NCBI GenBank assembly: GCA_036429605.1
Contig: JAVFKD010000016.1
Location: 3,100,001 to 3,164,000, forward strand
Direction: 5' to 3'
Source: Cladobotryum mycophilum
Taxonomy: Eukaryota; Ascomycota; Sordariomycetes; Hypocreales; Hypocreaceae
DNA: 64,000 bases
Of the stretch, positions 20,831 through 31,262 are shown piece by piece. The notes beneath the pieces were generated by a model. That model searched no databases, was not told where the DNA came from, and worked only from the letters and a program-made list of their open reading frames with translations. Each line of letters begins with the position of its first letter. Position 1 is the stretch's first letter. A program made the position numbers and the translations under genes.

Positions 20831-23420
20831 TTATTCCAATAACCCAGCAGCCACAGTTTCACCTCCGCTCCTAATAACCACCCGTTGACCAGGCTCCAGC
20901 GGAACCTTGGCCTCCAACTTAATCTGAATACGGGCCACGTCGCCAGGCTGAACAACCTTGGGTTTCTTCTTGATCACTTGACCCGTAGACTTGTCCAGGG
21001 TAGCGGCTATGGATTGGATCTGACCTGCAGCATGCAATCTACCCCGGTGCAGATCCACTGGCATGGGCATCAGATGGTCAAAAGCCATCGCCTTCATTGT
21101 AAACGTGTCGCCAATATTGATAGGATCGGTGGTATGACATATAATGTCGCCAATTCGAATGTGAATGGGGTCAATGTTGGCCAAGGCAAGACTGACATTC
21201 TGGCCAGCGACAGCCCACTCCTGCGCTTCCGTGTCCACCATGATCGATTTGATGTATGCTGTCTCTCCGCTAGGTTGCACCAAGATAACATCCCCGACTT
21301 GAATGGTTCCGGAATCAATGCGACCAGCAAGTGTCGCCGTTCCTTGCTGAGAACGGAATACTTCTGAAATTGCCATTCGGAATGGTTTCTTCAGTGCTCT
21401 AACCGTAGATGTTACGGAAGCTTCCAAGCCGTCTATCAATGTAGGCCCAGTGTACCATGAGGCACCTGCATCTTCTGTTTTTCGAACAATGTTGTCTCCA
21501 TTCAGCCCTGATATGGGGATAAAAGTGACAAACTTTCCTTGGAAGCCGAGCCCGATTAAGAAGCCAGAGACTTCTTCTGAAATCTCCTTGAATCGATCCT
21601 GAGACCACCCCACCATATCAAGCTTGTTGACGGCAACTATTAGTCGCTGAACCCCCAAACTCCTTAAAAGTAGAACGTGTTCTCGAGTCTGCCCCTTTAA
21701 TCCCTTCTCATAAGCTCCAGTGTTGGCATCAATAACCAAAATTGCAAGGTCAGCCTGGCTGGCACCAGCAATCATGTTTGGAACAAAATCGCGATGTCCA
21801 GGCGCATCAAGAATCGTAAACTTGGTGGTCTCCGTCTCGAAATGATTGGTAGCAATGTCGATCGTCACCCCTCGGTCTCGTTCTTCGCTTCGCTGGTCCA
21901 TCACCCAGGCCAAAGCGAAAGACTGTTTGCCTGTCTTTTCTGCCTGCCTTCGGTATTTGTCTACCGTACGCTCCTCGACAACCTTAAGCTCTAATAAGAG
22001 ACGGCCCATTAGGGTACTCTTTCCAGCATCAACATGGCCTAGTTGGATTAACATTATACTTCTCGTGAACAACGTTGGTGATGATGTCAAACATACCCAC
22101 AACGACAAAACTTGCGCTCTTCTTGCTAGTGCTTTGCTCAAATTCCTTGGCGACATCAAGTCCCTTGCTCTTAGGTGTAGGTGTGTCACTAATCTTGAGG
22201 CTCGATACACTACTCGCAAGTCCATAGTCCTTGGAGGCATCCTCGTTCTTCTGTGATCTCTTTGGCGTCTTTGGAGTGCTTGGGGCACTTGGGGTCTTCT
22301 TCCCGGCTGAACAAAAATTAGAATTAGCCCATCATTTTGCCCTAGCAAAACTCGAACCTTTCGCCTGAGCTGCGAGCACGATGTCGTCTGGGCTTGGCTC
22401 TGAAAATGCTGTGGCGAGGAAGGAAGAAGAGGATGTGTAAGGCATGGCAAAGACGTCCTGTCTGTGATTTTTATTTGCCTCTGGAGCAGACCCAAAGAGC
22501 GTTTGAGCAAATGCAGAAGGGGCATGTTGCGGGTAAGACACTGGCTCTTCTCGCTCGACCTGAGGCAGGGGATCGGTAGGACTTGACACTCCGTCAAGTT
22601 GAATGATGGTATCCTGGACATGCTTCTCCGAGTCTTGGCTAGGTAGTGTTACTGAGGACTTTGCATGCGCAGCTAAACGCAACATTGAGTCGGCAGGCAG
22701 CTCCTTGCGCTTGAGTCGGAAGGATACAAGTCCTGAATTATCCTTATTCGTCTCTGATAGCGAGATATCCCCGACTCCCTTTTCTGCTTGTAGTAGCCTT
22801 TCCTGCTCTTTCTTTTCTTCATTCTTTTTCTTTCGCGCTGCTGCTAATGCCTGGAGTTTGCTCATTTTCGCAGGACCCTCGCCACCCCCAAGCAGTCCAC
22901 CAGGGACGCGGGGTGGTTCAAGAAACACAGTTCTTCGAGCTTGGGGTATGTTTAACCATGGCATGTCGGCGAAGTGCATGGCAGGAGATATTTCAGGTCT
23001 GTCCAGAACAGGGAATGGAGATGCCGTTTGCAGTGTGTCTAGGTATGTGCTGTGCTCGAGATATTCATGGTCTGCTCCAGTGGCTCTTGAAAACAAGCCT
23101 TGCGTATCCGGAAAACTAAACACACCGAGCTTACCTTCTGGTGCCTTCTTAGGCGCTGGTTTCGGTGCTGGCGCAATGAAGGTCTTGATCAAATAGGTAA
23201 CGGATTTGTCGACATCGTAATAGTAGTGCCATAATGCGTCTTGTATTTGCTTCAACGTGACTTTGTTGACTTCTGTGCCGAGGGCCTTTCGAACTTCGGC
23301 CGTCCCATTATCCATCGCGATTCTGTCCTCGGGGCTGAGCTCATCCTCCCCCTCCTCAGCGCCCTCTGAGTCATACTCATCGACGAAATCGTCGTCATCA
23401 TAGTCCAGGTTTGGTGCCAT
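20831..23420 (-). CDS. hbs1: HBS1, eRF3/EF1A-like ribosome-rescue GTPase
   Basis: Three exons on the minus strand: 23420-22358, 22306-22097 and 22038-20831, giving 826 residues. HBS1 with Dom34/Pelota splits stalled ribosomes in no-go and non-stop decay in the cytosol. Evidence: an acidic start MAPNLDYDDDDFVDEYDSEG, then the HBS1 N-terminal domain (about 25-85, with LKQIQDALWHYYYDVDKSV); a disordered linker containing ADMPWLNIPQ; and the GTPase with G1 GHVDAGKST (425-433), G3 DAPGHRDF and G4 NKLD, then EF-Tu domains II/III ending GGETVAAGLLE. Junctions give AAQAKAGKK and SFVVVGHVDAGKS. Within exon 1 a GT-AG pair at 23134-23039 (96 bp, in frame, no stop) could be an additional or optional intron; removal joins KKAPE to DTLQTASPF. 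In several fungi HBS1 and SKI7 are splice forms of one gene, so the isoform choice here needs transcript data. Confidence 0.95.
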
Positions 23421-24072
23421 GGCGATTGAAATGTTTTGAGCTTTGTAGAACACGGATCTAGTTATCGTGTCAGAGGGCAAGAAAAAGAGTAGAGTGGTGG
23501 TTGCTGAGTCTCGCGTAAGTATCAAAATGCGAGGTCGTGTCATACCAGGTGTGCCGTGGCGCGGCGTCTTTATATAGGAATGTCTTGAGGATGAGAAATA
23601 ACTAAAGTTTGAGTAAATAATCTTTTCTAAATATATGCCTTTGCCAAGTTTTCAACTTTCGTCTGTTAAGGTTTAACAACGAGTTCTGGCAACTCTGACA
23701 GTGTCAAAGCTAAAGGCAAATTATTATACTGGCTTTGGCTTGGATGCAAGGTTACACGTTAATAATTCTAGCTCGAGACGAGGCGGCGAGGAGGGGCAGT
23801 TTATCAGCCTTGATTTAGTCATGGAGGGGCAAGAGCTTGGACCATGGCGGGGTGTAACTTGTTCCATCTGCGGACTTTACTTTTCCCGCATCCGCAAGCA
23901 TGCGTGGTGGTGGTGCAAGGCAACCCCCAATGCTCAAAAAATTCGGGCACAACAGTGGGAGGCTTTGAAGCTATACTTCGTGGCCAGATATCAGGGGTAA
24001 TTTCTTTGGTGCCTTTATACTTTTCTCTTGTTCCTTTGGCATACTCTCACGGCAGGCAGCCCCGCATTCATA
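23421..24072. promoter_or_regulatory. Divergent promoter between HBS1 and CCT5
   Basis: A 652-bp spacer between two genes transcribed away from each other, so it must contain both promoters. A 99-codon plus-strand frame at 23701-24000 ends 72 bp before the CCT5 ATG and includes CSICGLYFSRIRKH. It has no family match that I recognise and may be only an upstream chance frame. Confidence 0.5.
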
Positions 24073-25952
24073 ATGTCGTTGAGTAAGTTAGGGAAAACCA
24101 TCTCTTCCAGCTGCTTTAGGGCAAGTCAGAACTAACAGGCGGTAGACCTAGATATCTCGAACGGTAAACAACGTGAAGCTCCAGGACAGCGAATCGCGAC
24201 TAATTGTGGGTTCATACAGCTCAGGTAGTGAAGGATGAGCAAGGCCGTCCATTCATTGTCGTCAGAGAGTAAGTTCTTCTCAAATTATAGCGCCGTCCAC
24301 CATCTGACAACTGTCCGTGCAGTCAAGGAAGAAAGAAGCGTCAGTTCGGTAACGAGGCCGTCAAGTCCCACATTCTCGCCGCTCGAACAGTCGCCAACAT
24401 CGTCAAGACTTCTCTCGGTCCCCGTGGTCTCGACAAGATTCTCATTTCATCCGATGGCGATATCACCGTGACCAACGATGGTGCTACTATCCTGCAACAG
24501 ATGGAAGTTAGCAACCACGTTGCCAAGCTTCTCGTCGAGCTCTCGAGATCACAAGATGAGGAGATTGGTGATGGTACCACCGGTGTCGTTGTTCTAGCTG
24601 GTGCCCTGCTGGAGCAAGCCGCCGAGCTCATTGACAAGGGAATTCACCCCATCCGTATCGCCGACGGCTACGACCAGGCTTGTGAAATCGCTGTTGCCGA
24701 GCTTGACAAGATCTCAGATACCATCGAGTTCTCAAAGGAGGAGACCACTAATCTGCTCAAGGTTGCGAGGACAAGTTTGGGAAGCAAGATCGTTTCAAAG
24801 GCCCATGACCAGTTCGCCAAGATTGCTGTTGACGCAGTTCTGTCTGTAGCGGATCTTGAGCGAAAGGACGTCGACTTTGAATTGATCAAGGTGGATGGCA
24901 AGGTTGGAGGTGCGCTTGAGGACACTCTTCTCGTCAAGGGCGTCATTATCGACAAGGATTTCTCCCACCCACAGATGCCTTCCGAAGTCAGAGACGCCAA
25001 GATTGCCATCCTGACCTGCGCTTTCGAGCCCCCAAGCCCAAGACCAAGCACCACCTCGATATCACCACCGTTGAGGAGTTCAAGAAACTGCAAAACTACG
25101 AGAAGGAGAAGTTTGTGGAGATGATTCAGCAAATCAAGGACACCGGTGCCAACCTTGCCATCTGCCAGTGGGGTTTCGATGATGAAGCCAACCACTTGCT
25201 GCTACAAAACAAGTTGCCCGCCGTTCGATGGGTCGGTGGTCCCGAGATTGAGTTGATTGCTATTGCGACAAACGGCAGGATAGTACCCCGCTTCGAGGAT
25301 TTGAAGCCTGAGAAGTTGGGTACCGCTGGTATCGTCAGGGAGATGTCATTCGGAACAACACGAGAGAAGATGCTCGTCATTGAGGAGTGCGCAAACACCA
25401 GAGCCGTGACAGTCTTTGTCAGGGGAAGCAACAAGATGGTATGATTGTCCCCCATCGTACCTACGCGGACTAATAACTAACTGCAATCAGATCATCGATG
25501 AAGCTAAGCGATCATTGCACGATGCGCTGTGCGTTGTACGAAACTTGGTGCGAGACAACCGAGTCGTTTACGGCGGTGGTGCTGCTGAGATTGCTTGCTC
25601 TTTGGCAGTAGAGGATGCTGCCGGCCAAACACCTGGTCTTGAGCAGTACGCCATGCGCGCCTTTGCAGAGGCTCTGGACGCAATTCCCATGGCCCTGGCC
25701 GAGAACAGCGGTCTCAACTCCATCGCGACCTTGGCAGAAGTAAAGAGTCAGCAAGTCAAGGCTGGCCCTAGCGACAGAGGAAGACTTGGTGTTGACTGTA
25801 TGGGCCGTGGCGACAACGACATGAAGAGCGCATTCGTCATTGACCCGTTGATCAGCAAGAAGCAGCAGCTACAGCTGGCAACTCAATTATGTCGAATGGT
25901 TCTCAAGGTTAACAACGTCATTATTTCTGGTGCTGATGATAACGAGTTTTAA
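24073..25952 (+). CDS. cct5: CCT5, epsilon subunit of the TRiC/CCT chaperonin (one-base frameshift)
   Basis: Exons 24073-24082 (10 nt), 24146-24163 (18 nt), 24220-24268, 24323-25438 and 25491-25952. Joined, they start MSLNLDISNAQVVKDEQGRP, the expected CCT5 N-terminus. The protein is one of eight subunits of the cytosolic ring that folds actin and tubulin. Motifs: TSLGPRGLDKIL and TNDGATIL (equatorial, ATP site), GDGTTGVVVLAG, and the C-terminal GGGAAEIACSLAVED. The frame breaks at the C-run around 25029-25033 (GAGCCCCCAAG): five C bases stand where six would continue into KPKTKHHLDITTVEEF. Correcting this gives 551 residues, the normal length, and restores phase with the last intron. CCT5 is essential in the yeasts tested and nothing else is decayed, so an error in the sequence is the likeliest explanation. 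Confidence 0.95.
24146..24163 (+). other. 18-nt micro-exon of CCT5
   Basis: Bounded by a TAG acceptor and a GTAAAC donor. It encodes NLDISN together with the flanking phase-1 bases and is needed to join the 10-nt first exon (ATGTCGTTGA) to the exon starting at 24220 in the correct phase. Confidence 0.75.
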
Positions 25953-26555
25953 GATGTCTTTGGGTCTTAGACGGGGATTATACCAAAAAGCATGCATGGT
26001 TAAATAGAAACCATTTTGCGCGTCATTGATAATTGGTAATACAAACCAATCTACTTTGTAGTGATGAGATGAGATGAGATAATGATCAAATGATGGATGT
26101 GATTTCGATGTCTCGTGAGATGAAGCCTCGTTGAAGTCGTTGACACAAGACCTTGTTCCCATCCTCAGTTCATCATTGCTACCCTAGATATATCAAGCCA
26201 ACCCTTGGGTCCTGTCAAGATCAATCGCTGTTTATGGTCAAGACAAGTTTTCGGCATATCCTACAATTGTAAATCAACTTTGGTATCGCATCAGGCAGAT
26301 TGATGTAACATGTTCGTATTCAGGGGACTAAAACTTGGCTACGGGTTGAATATGTCCCGAACTTACACCTTTGCGTTAACTCCTGCGTCAGCCTAGTGCG
26401 TTCACGCCGCGAGTCGCCTTGAACCACTTCAGCCCTACAAAAGACTAACCAATGTGACTCTTCATTCCATCACATCATGAATATTTTCTAAATAATTTTT
26501 GTTTACTACATCCAGGAGATATATATAGGCATAATCGAGCATTGATATATTCGGC
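25953..26555. other. CCT5 3' region and transcription-factor promoter
   Basis: A 603-bp spacer with no gene. It contains a short (GAGAT)-type repeat at 26063-26080 and a T/A-rich stretch (26475-26530) just before the transcription-factor start. Confidence 0.45.
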
Positions 26556-28087
26556 ATGGATCGCGGCTCAGACAGCGAAGTGACCTCCAGTTCCAAAGAG
26601 TCCACCTCGCCATCAGACAACGCTGAACGGCAAGGCTCACGTTCTCTTGCACGACGGCGCCCTATCCCGCGTAAAGGTCATACGAAATCAAGAGCCGGTT
26701 GCTCGACGTGCAAGAGGCGGAAAGTCAAATGTGACGAGACGAAGCCGGAATGCGGACCATGCCTGCGTCTGGGTCTGCACTGTGCATATAATACGCAGCA
26801 GCTTCGTGACGATGACAGTGGGGACAGTTCGACTAGCACGGTGTTGGGGAGGGCATTGAGGACCGATCCATTGCAGTTTGATATGGATGATATGCGATTC
26901 TTTCATCATTTTCTGTTTGCTGCGTATCCTTCCTTGCCAATTGATGGGTGGCAGGTCTGGCAATACGTCTCCCAAATGTCACATCAAGTGAGAGAGAAAT
27001 GCTGGTTGCCCTCGCATTCTTTGATCTGTGCTAATAGATAATGGCAGTATGGATTCCTCGTCCATGCTATGCTTGGCCTTGGGGCTTCCCACTTGACCCT
27101 CATGTCACCGAAGAACTACTCTCAAGCATCGTTGTACCATCGTGTTACCGCCATTAGAAGCTTGAACGACTTCCTTTCGCATGCCCATATGTCTCAGGCT
27201 AATGCAGATGTTGCATTTGCAACTATGCTGGCCCTCACGTTCCAGGCTAGCCATATGCCGGACGGCATGATTGAGTTTCTTACCATGGTTCGCGGATGTA
27301 CGTATCAGCATTTTTGGCTTCTGACCGGTTGCCAACGCTCACATGGACCCGTCTTTAGGCTACCTCGTCGGTCTACACGCCATGTCGAATTACGAAATGT
27401 CCGTCTTCAAAAGTTTTGAGCGGCAGTTTTATGTCGCCAAGGTGATGGAACTTGTGGAAATAGACGAGACAAATAGCTATCTCGACCAACTGATATCCGA
27501 CCAGTTCTGCGTGAGTGCAAAACGCCTCGCTCCGCTGTGTGGCAGCATTGTAGAAATAGAATACCTCGCAATGATGCAGAGGATTGTGTCCACGGCAGTC
27601 ATAGATCCTGCCAACAGTGAGTATTCCTTTGCGTTACCGTTGTGATGCATATTTCAAACTGAATACCCGAGCAGGTTACACTGATCATACGAAAATGTAT
27701 GACAAGCTTGGCGAATTATCCGCCGATGAATTTGCAGCATTCGTCGATCCGAAAAATCACACATGTCGACTAGTCATCATCCACATGTTAGCCGTCGACT
27801 TCATCATGAGTCGTAGACTACCGCTTGAAGGGTCCAGGGTTCAGTACTTTGTGGGTTTACATATGGGGCATGACTTTCGCAAGGCCATGTCTGTCTTATG
27901 GATTGAGGACACCATGAAGGCTCTTCCAGATGAGTACGTGCAGTATGGTCAGTGGGTTTTGGACTTTGTACAAGAGTATATGAACACGACAAAGATGGAT
28001 GGGATTGTCTGGAGGCCAACGATGCGTATGCAATTTATGCAAGGGGAGGTGTCGCCTAATTTTGCTCTCATCGAGCCTGGACCATGA
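26556..28087 (+). CDS. Zn2Cys6 transcription factor, Upc2-like type
   Basis: Four exons: 26556-26987, 27048-27297, 27359-27616 and 27675-28087, giving 450 residues. An N-terminal serine-rich segment leads to the zinc cluster, with cysteines at 49, 52, 59, 66, 69 and 76 (CX2CX6CX6CX2CX6C), preceded by KGHTKSRAG, the typical entry of the Upc2/sterol-uptake-control-like subgroup. The C-terminal region keeps FLVHAMLGLGASHL, TFQASHMPDGM and MVRGC, motifs of the same subgroup's regulatory domain. Introns are 57-61 bp, each with normal GT-AG ends and preserved phase (HQ/YGFLVH; G/CYLVGLHAM; N/SYTDHTK). It is therefore a sequence-specific nuclear regulator. It lies tail-to-tail with an RTA1-family gene, but which genes it controls cannot be read from the sequence. 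Confidence 0.9.
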
Positions 28088-28230
28088 CATAATTGTAAGA
28101 TAAATCTAAACATAATTCATTCTATGACTGATTCTACTATCCTAGACAAAAAAAACATTCCTTTGTATCCCGGCCTGCCTCAAAAAATCCCATCCTGCTA
28201 TTGTTCAAAACTGGTTCTCTCTCTGAATGA

Positions 28231-29229
28231 TCACAAGGTTCTCAGACCTGTTGTCGCTTCTTCGACTGCCGCTGAGAGCTCCATAGCTTCAGCTTCAGCT
28301 GCCTTTGCTACTCGATTAGCGGCCCATCTTCCGGACAGATATCGACTCGGGTGGAAGAAACAAAATACTCCAATGGCACCCGCCATGGGTATAGCCTCAA
28401 ACACCCAGAAGAGCCACTCCGTGCGGAATGCGTAGCCATTCATACCCTCGGCAAATTCAGAGACACGGTAGATGCATCGAATCTAGTGGGAGTCAGTGAC
28501 ACAGGTTCTTGGAAAAGGAGAAAAGGGGAGGGGGGATACCATGATGAGTATGCTGGAGACGTAAACAGCAATGACGAGCCTCCGCCATCCTCCGGGGGCA
28601 TCGTCGACCTCATATCTATTCGCCAGATAGTGGAACCTCCCAAAGACACAAAGAAACAGTCCGAATGCAATAAGCTGAAACGCCAGACCACCAATCAGAA
28701 CGTTCCGCCCGACCTTCTCGTTGGGGCCCGTCCAGTTATCCGAACTCGCGATTCCCGATCCACTCCCCTGTATCATGAAGGCAATGATATCGCATGCCAC
28801 AAAGATGGGTGTGAGGCGCCGACCGGAAATCTTCAAGATCCGGTGGCGAGACGGAGGGAGAACGGCGCGTATCAGACGGCTGATGAGGAGGTAGTTTCCC
28901 GCGGCAACGAAGACTGGCGCAAGGACAGTGAAGGTCAACGTCATGACAAAGGGTGGCTTCTCTCTGTTAGTGATGCAAGTCTCCATACTGATGACACCTT
29001 GGTGTGAGTATCTTACCAGGACGGTTTGGTTCTTGGTGGAATAGGCGCGGAGGATGTAAGCCGCTACTTCGATGGCCGCTCCCACCACCACGACGGTAAA
29101 GTACCAAGCGCGATACCTGATGATGGTGAGGTAGAAAATGGCGAGAAATATGATGCCGTATACGATTGTTCCGACGATGGCTAGGGGGAAGGATGGATCA
29201 TACATCCAAACAACTTGATCGTCGGCCAT
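28231..29229 (-). CDS. RTA1-family seven-helix membrane protein
   Basis: Three exons on the minus strand: 29229-29017, 28956-28540 and 28482-28231, giving 293 residues. RTA1/RSB1-like proteins are fungal plasma-membrane proteins with seven helices, linked to sterol-drug tolerance (7-aminocholesterol) and sphingoid-base handling. Evidence: successive hydrophobic helices such as LAIVGTIVYGIIFLAIFYL and YFTVVVVGAAIEVAAYILRAY; the conserved central PPFVMTLTFTVLAPVFVAAG; then FVACDIIAFMIQGSGSG; and the late IRCIYRVSEFAEG motif. The 60-bp first intron has no stop and is in frame, so its retention would insert 20 residues in the loop before the LAPVF helix; the adjoining AAG/CAG choices make its exact acceptor uncertain by one codon. 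Its 3' end is only 143 bp from that of the Zn2Cys6 gene. Confidence 0.9.
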
Positions 29230-30224
29230 ATTAAAGGTCTCGTCTTTCCGAATTGCTAAAAGTACCAAAAAAGAAACCGAGTTCAACAGTTTGTAAAGAT
29301 ATCAGGATTCTCGAAAGATGTTAACGATTTAACCTGGATTTCTGGTTTCTTCCAAGGTACACACACGCAATGAATCCAATCATTCCATCTTATATACACG
29401 TTCCCATCACATCACCAAGCGCCTTGCGCACACGTCGGATTCAATGCGATGCTCTTGATATCGCCTTACGTCCCTTCTCAGCCGCAGCGATACGACGAAT
29501 GCACTTCTCAAATTGGCCTGAAGTTCGTGCTAGCACGGAATAACCATCATCCCGTCATCATCATTGGATATCACTCTGAAGCACCATGCAGGCTTGCTTT
29601 TTTCTTTCTCTTTCTTCTTCTTTTTTTCCTAATAGGGAAACCGAAGCTGAGATGGCTTGTTGAAAGGCGACGAAAGGCTCGCTTCCTGGTCCGCGGTGTT
29701 TGCGTGGCTGATGACGTTTGGGAATCCGACCGACGCGAGGAACTAAGGACGGGACCGAAACGGTATGATCAAGAATTAGTCTACGGAGTAATATAATACA
29801 TAGCACAGAGCAATGTGAGTGTACAAGCAGTATAAAAATGTTATTAACTTATCTTGTTGCTCATGTTACTACATCCAAGACATTCTTACTAAAAATCCAT
29901 CTGAGTGCCCAGGATTGCACTCAGCTTCCATTGACGATCTCACCTTGATGTCTTGAAAGAGACGGGTCGAGTGGTCTGGCAAAGAGCTGTCCCTAATACC
30001 TTATATATGATAATTACTTGGATATGTAAGACACGAGGTCGCATTTCCCCAGCCCCGGACATTGGAAAAGGGTGAACAGGCGATGCTCCCGCCACCTATA
30101 AAAGAAGCCATTACATCCAGCTAGATCATAAAAAAGCCTCATCTCATTACATCGCATCACAGTTCTTCTACTAGGCCTTCCGATACCTCGTCCCAGTCCG
30201 TCCATATCACTATACCCACGTACC
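29230..30224. promoter_or_regulatory. Divergent upstream region (RTA1 gene and small secreted protein)
   Basis: About 1 kb between two genes transcribed in opposite directions. A T/C-rich tract lies at 29597-29630. No specific operator is identifiable. Confidence 0.4.
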
Positions 30225-30692
30225 ATGAAGGTGTTCATCTCTACATCCATGTTTCTTATGGCAACAACCGCGGCAGCTGGGCTACTTGGGGGTCTTCTTG
30301 ATGGGGCAACAGGGGAATTATGTCGTGAGTTGGTTGTCGACCATGAAGATTATTCTTCTAATTTGCACAGCACAAGTCTCCTGCACGGACGGTAAGTTTT
30401 GCGTTTCCATGGGGCTACTACATATATGTAAAGAGCCTGCACAAATAGGCCAAAAATGTGAGTACTTCGAATAATGCTATCTAAGCAAAGAGAACAAGTT
30501 ACTAAGTCGATTACAGGTGGCAAGCGTTCTTCCGACGGAAAAACTTACAAGATATCTCCCCCTGTAGTGCAGGTTTGCAGTGCCCGGATACAATTAGTAG
30601 GTTTTCTAAATGAATATAGGTGCTTCCTATATTGCATCTTTGTCAGTGGACTATTATTAACACTGCTAGACCCGGTATGTAAAGACATGTGA
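30225..30692 (+). CDS. Small secreted cysteine-containing protein
   Basis: Proposed exons 30225-30324, 30371-30457 and 30517-30692 (about 120 residues). The N-terminus MKVFISTSMFLMATTAAAG is a clear signal peptide. The mature part has clustered cysteines (LCPQVSCTDGKFC, LLHICKEPAQ, IGQKCGK), the look of a fungal secreted cysteine-rich protein or effector candidate. Both introns (46 and 59 bp) have consensus donors (GTGAGT twice) and keep phase. The 3' end is uncertain: a further 50-bp intron at 30597-30646 would swap the hydrophobic tail for a short one ending at 30682. Its promoter side has a run of CATCTC/ACAT motifs before the start. I do not recognise a family, and the AT-rich surroundings suggest an accessory gene. 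Confidence 0.6.
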
Positions 30693-31262
30693 AATACAGC
30701 TAGTTGTATGTCGAGCTTCATCTACCCATGCAGAACTTGATTTGTTTGGCTTTTAGATCCAAACCGTGTACTTTATACGGCTTTTATAGTAATAGGATTT
30801 CTCGAAATCATAGCCCTATAGTTAGACACATTGAAACTGAGTTACCGATTGGCAAATCTTGGCTCGGTATCATCTCACATTAGCTATATTAAAGAACAGG
30901 CAGCTCTTTGCTTCTACTCCGTGTAAACTAGTGAGTTTAGTATATAAATAATTATAGAGATTTTATTTTTTGAGTAAACCATAGCTCTCCTACAGACTTA
31001 AATCAAGTCTTTTAGTCTATTAACTCGAGTCTATGCAAGACCATCAAAGTCAAGTCTTGCCATTCTAGTAAGGGCAAATCAGTATAAGCAGTCTTAGTAA
31101 GCCATCAGCACAGAAACCCAAATGTCAAACTTGCGAGGTTAGGTTATATAATTTGTTCAACTACACTGCACCATGACAGTCCACCTTGTCCTTCTTGGTT
31201 TCATATTGCTTCAACATCCAAGGGTATCGTCAATCTAACTCAATATATCACCATGAAGGACG

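Noticed and set aside
23701..24000. A 99-codon frame just upstream of CCT5 with CSICG and a later histidine
   Set aside because: It lies in a short divergent promoter, shows only a partial zinc-finger-like pattern, and has no family; more likely an untranslated chance frame.
29159..29165. A TCGTATA match (yeast Upc2 sterol response element), minus strand
   Set aside because: It is inside the first exon of the RTA1-family gene; a 7-bp match is expected by chance in 64 kb.
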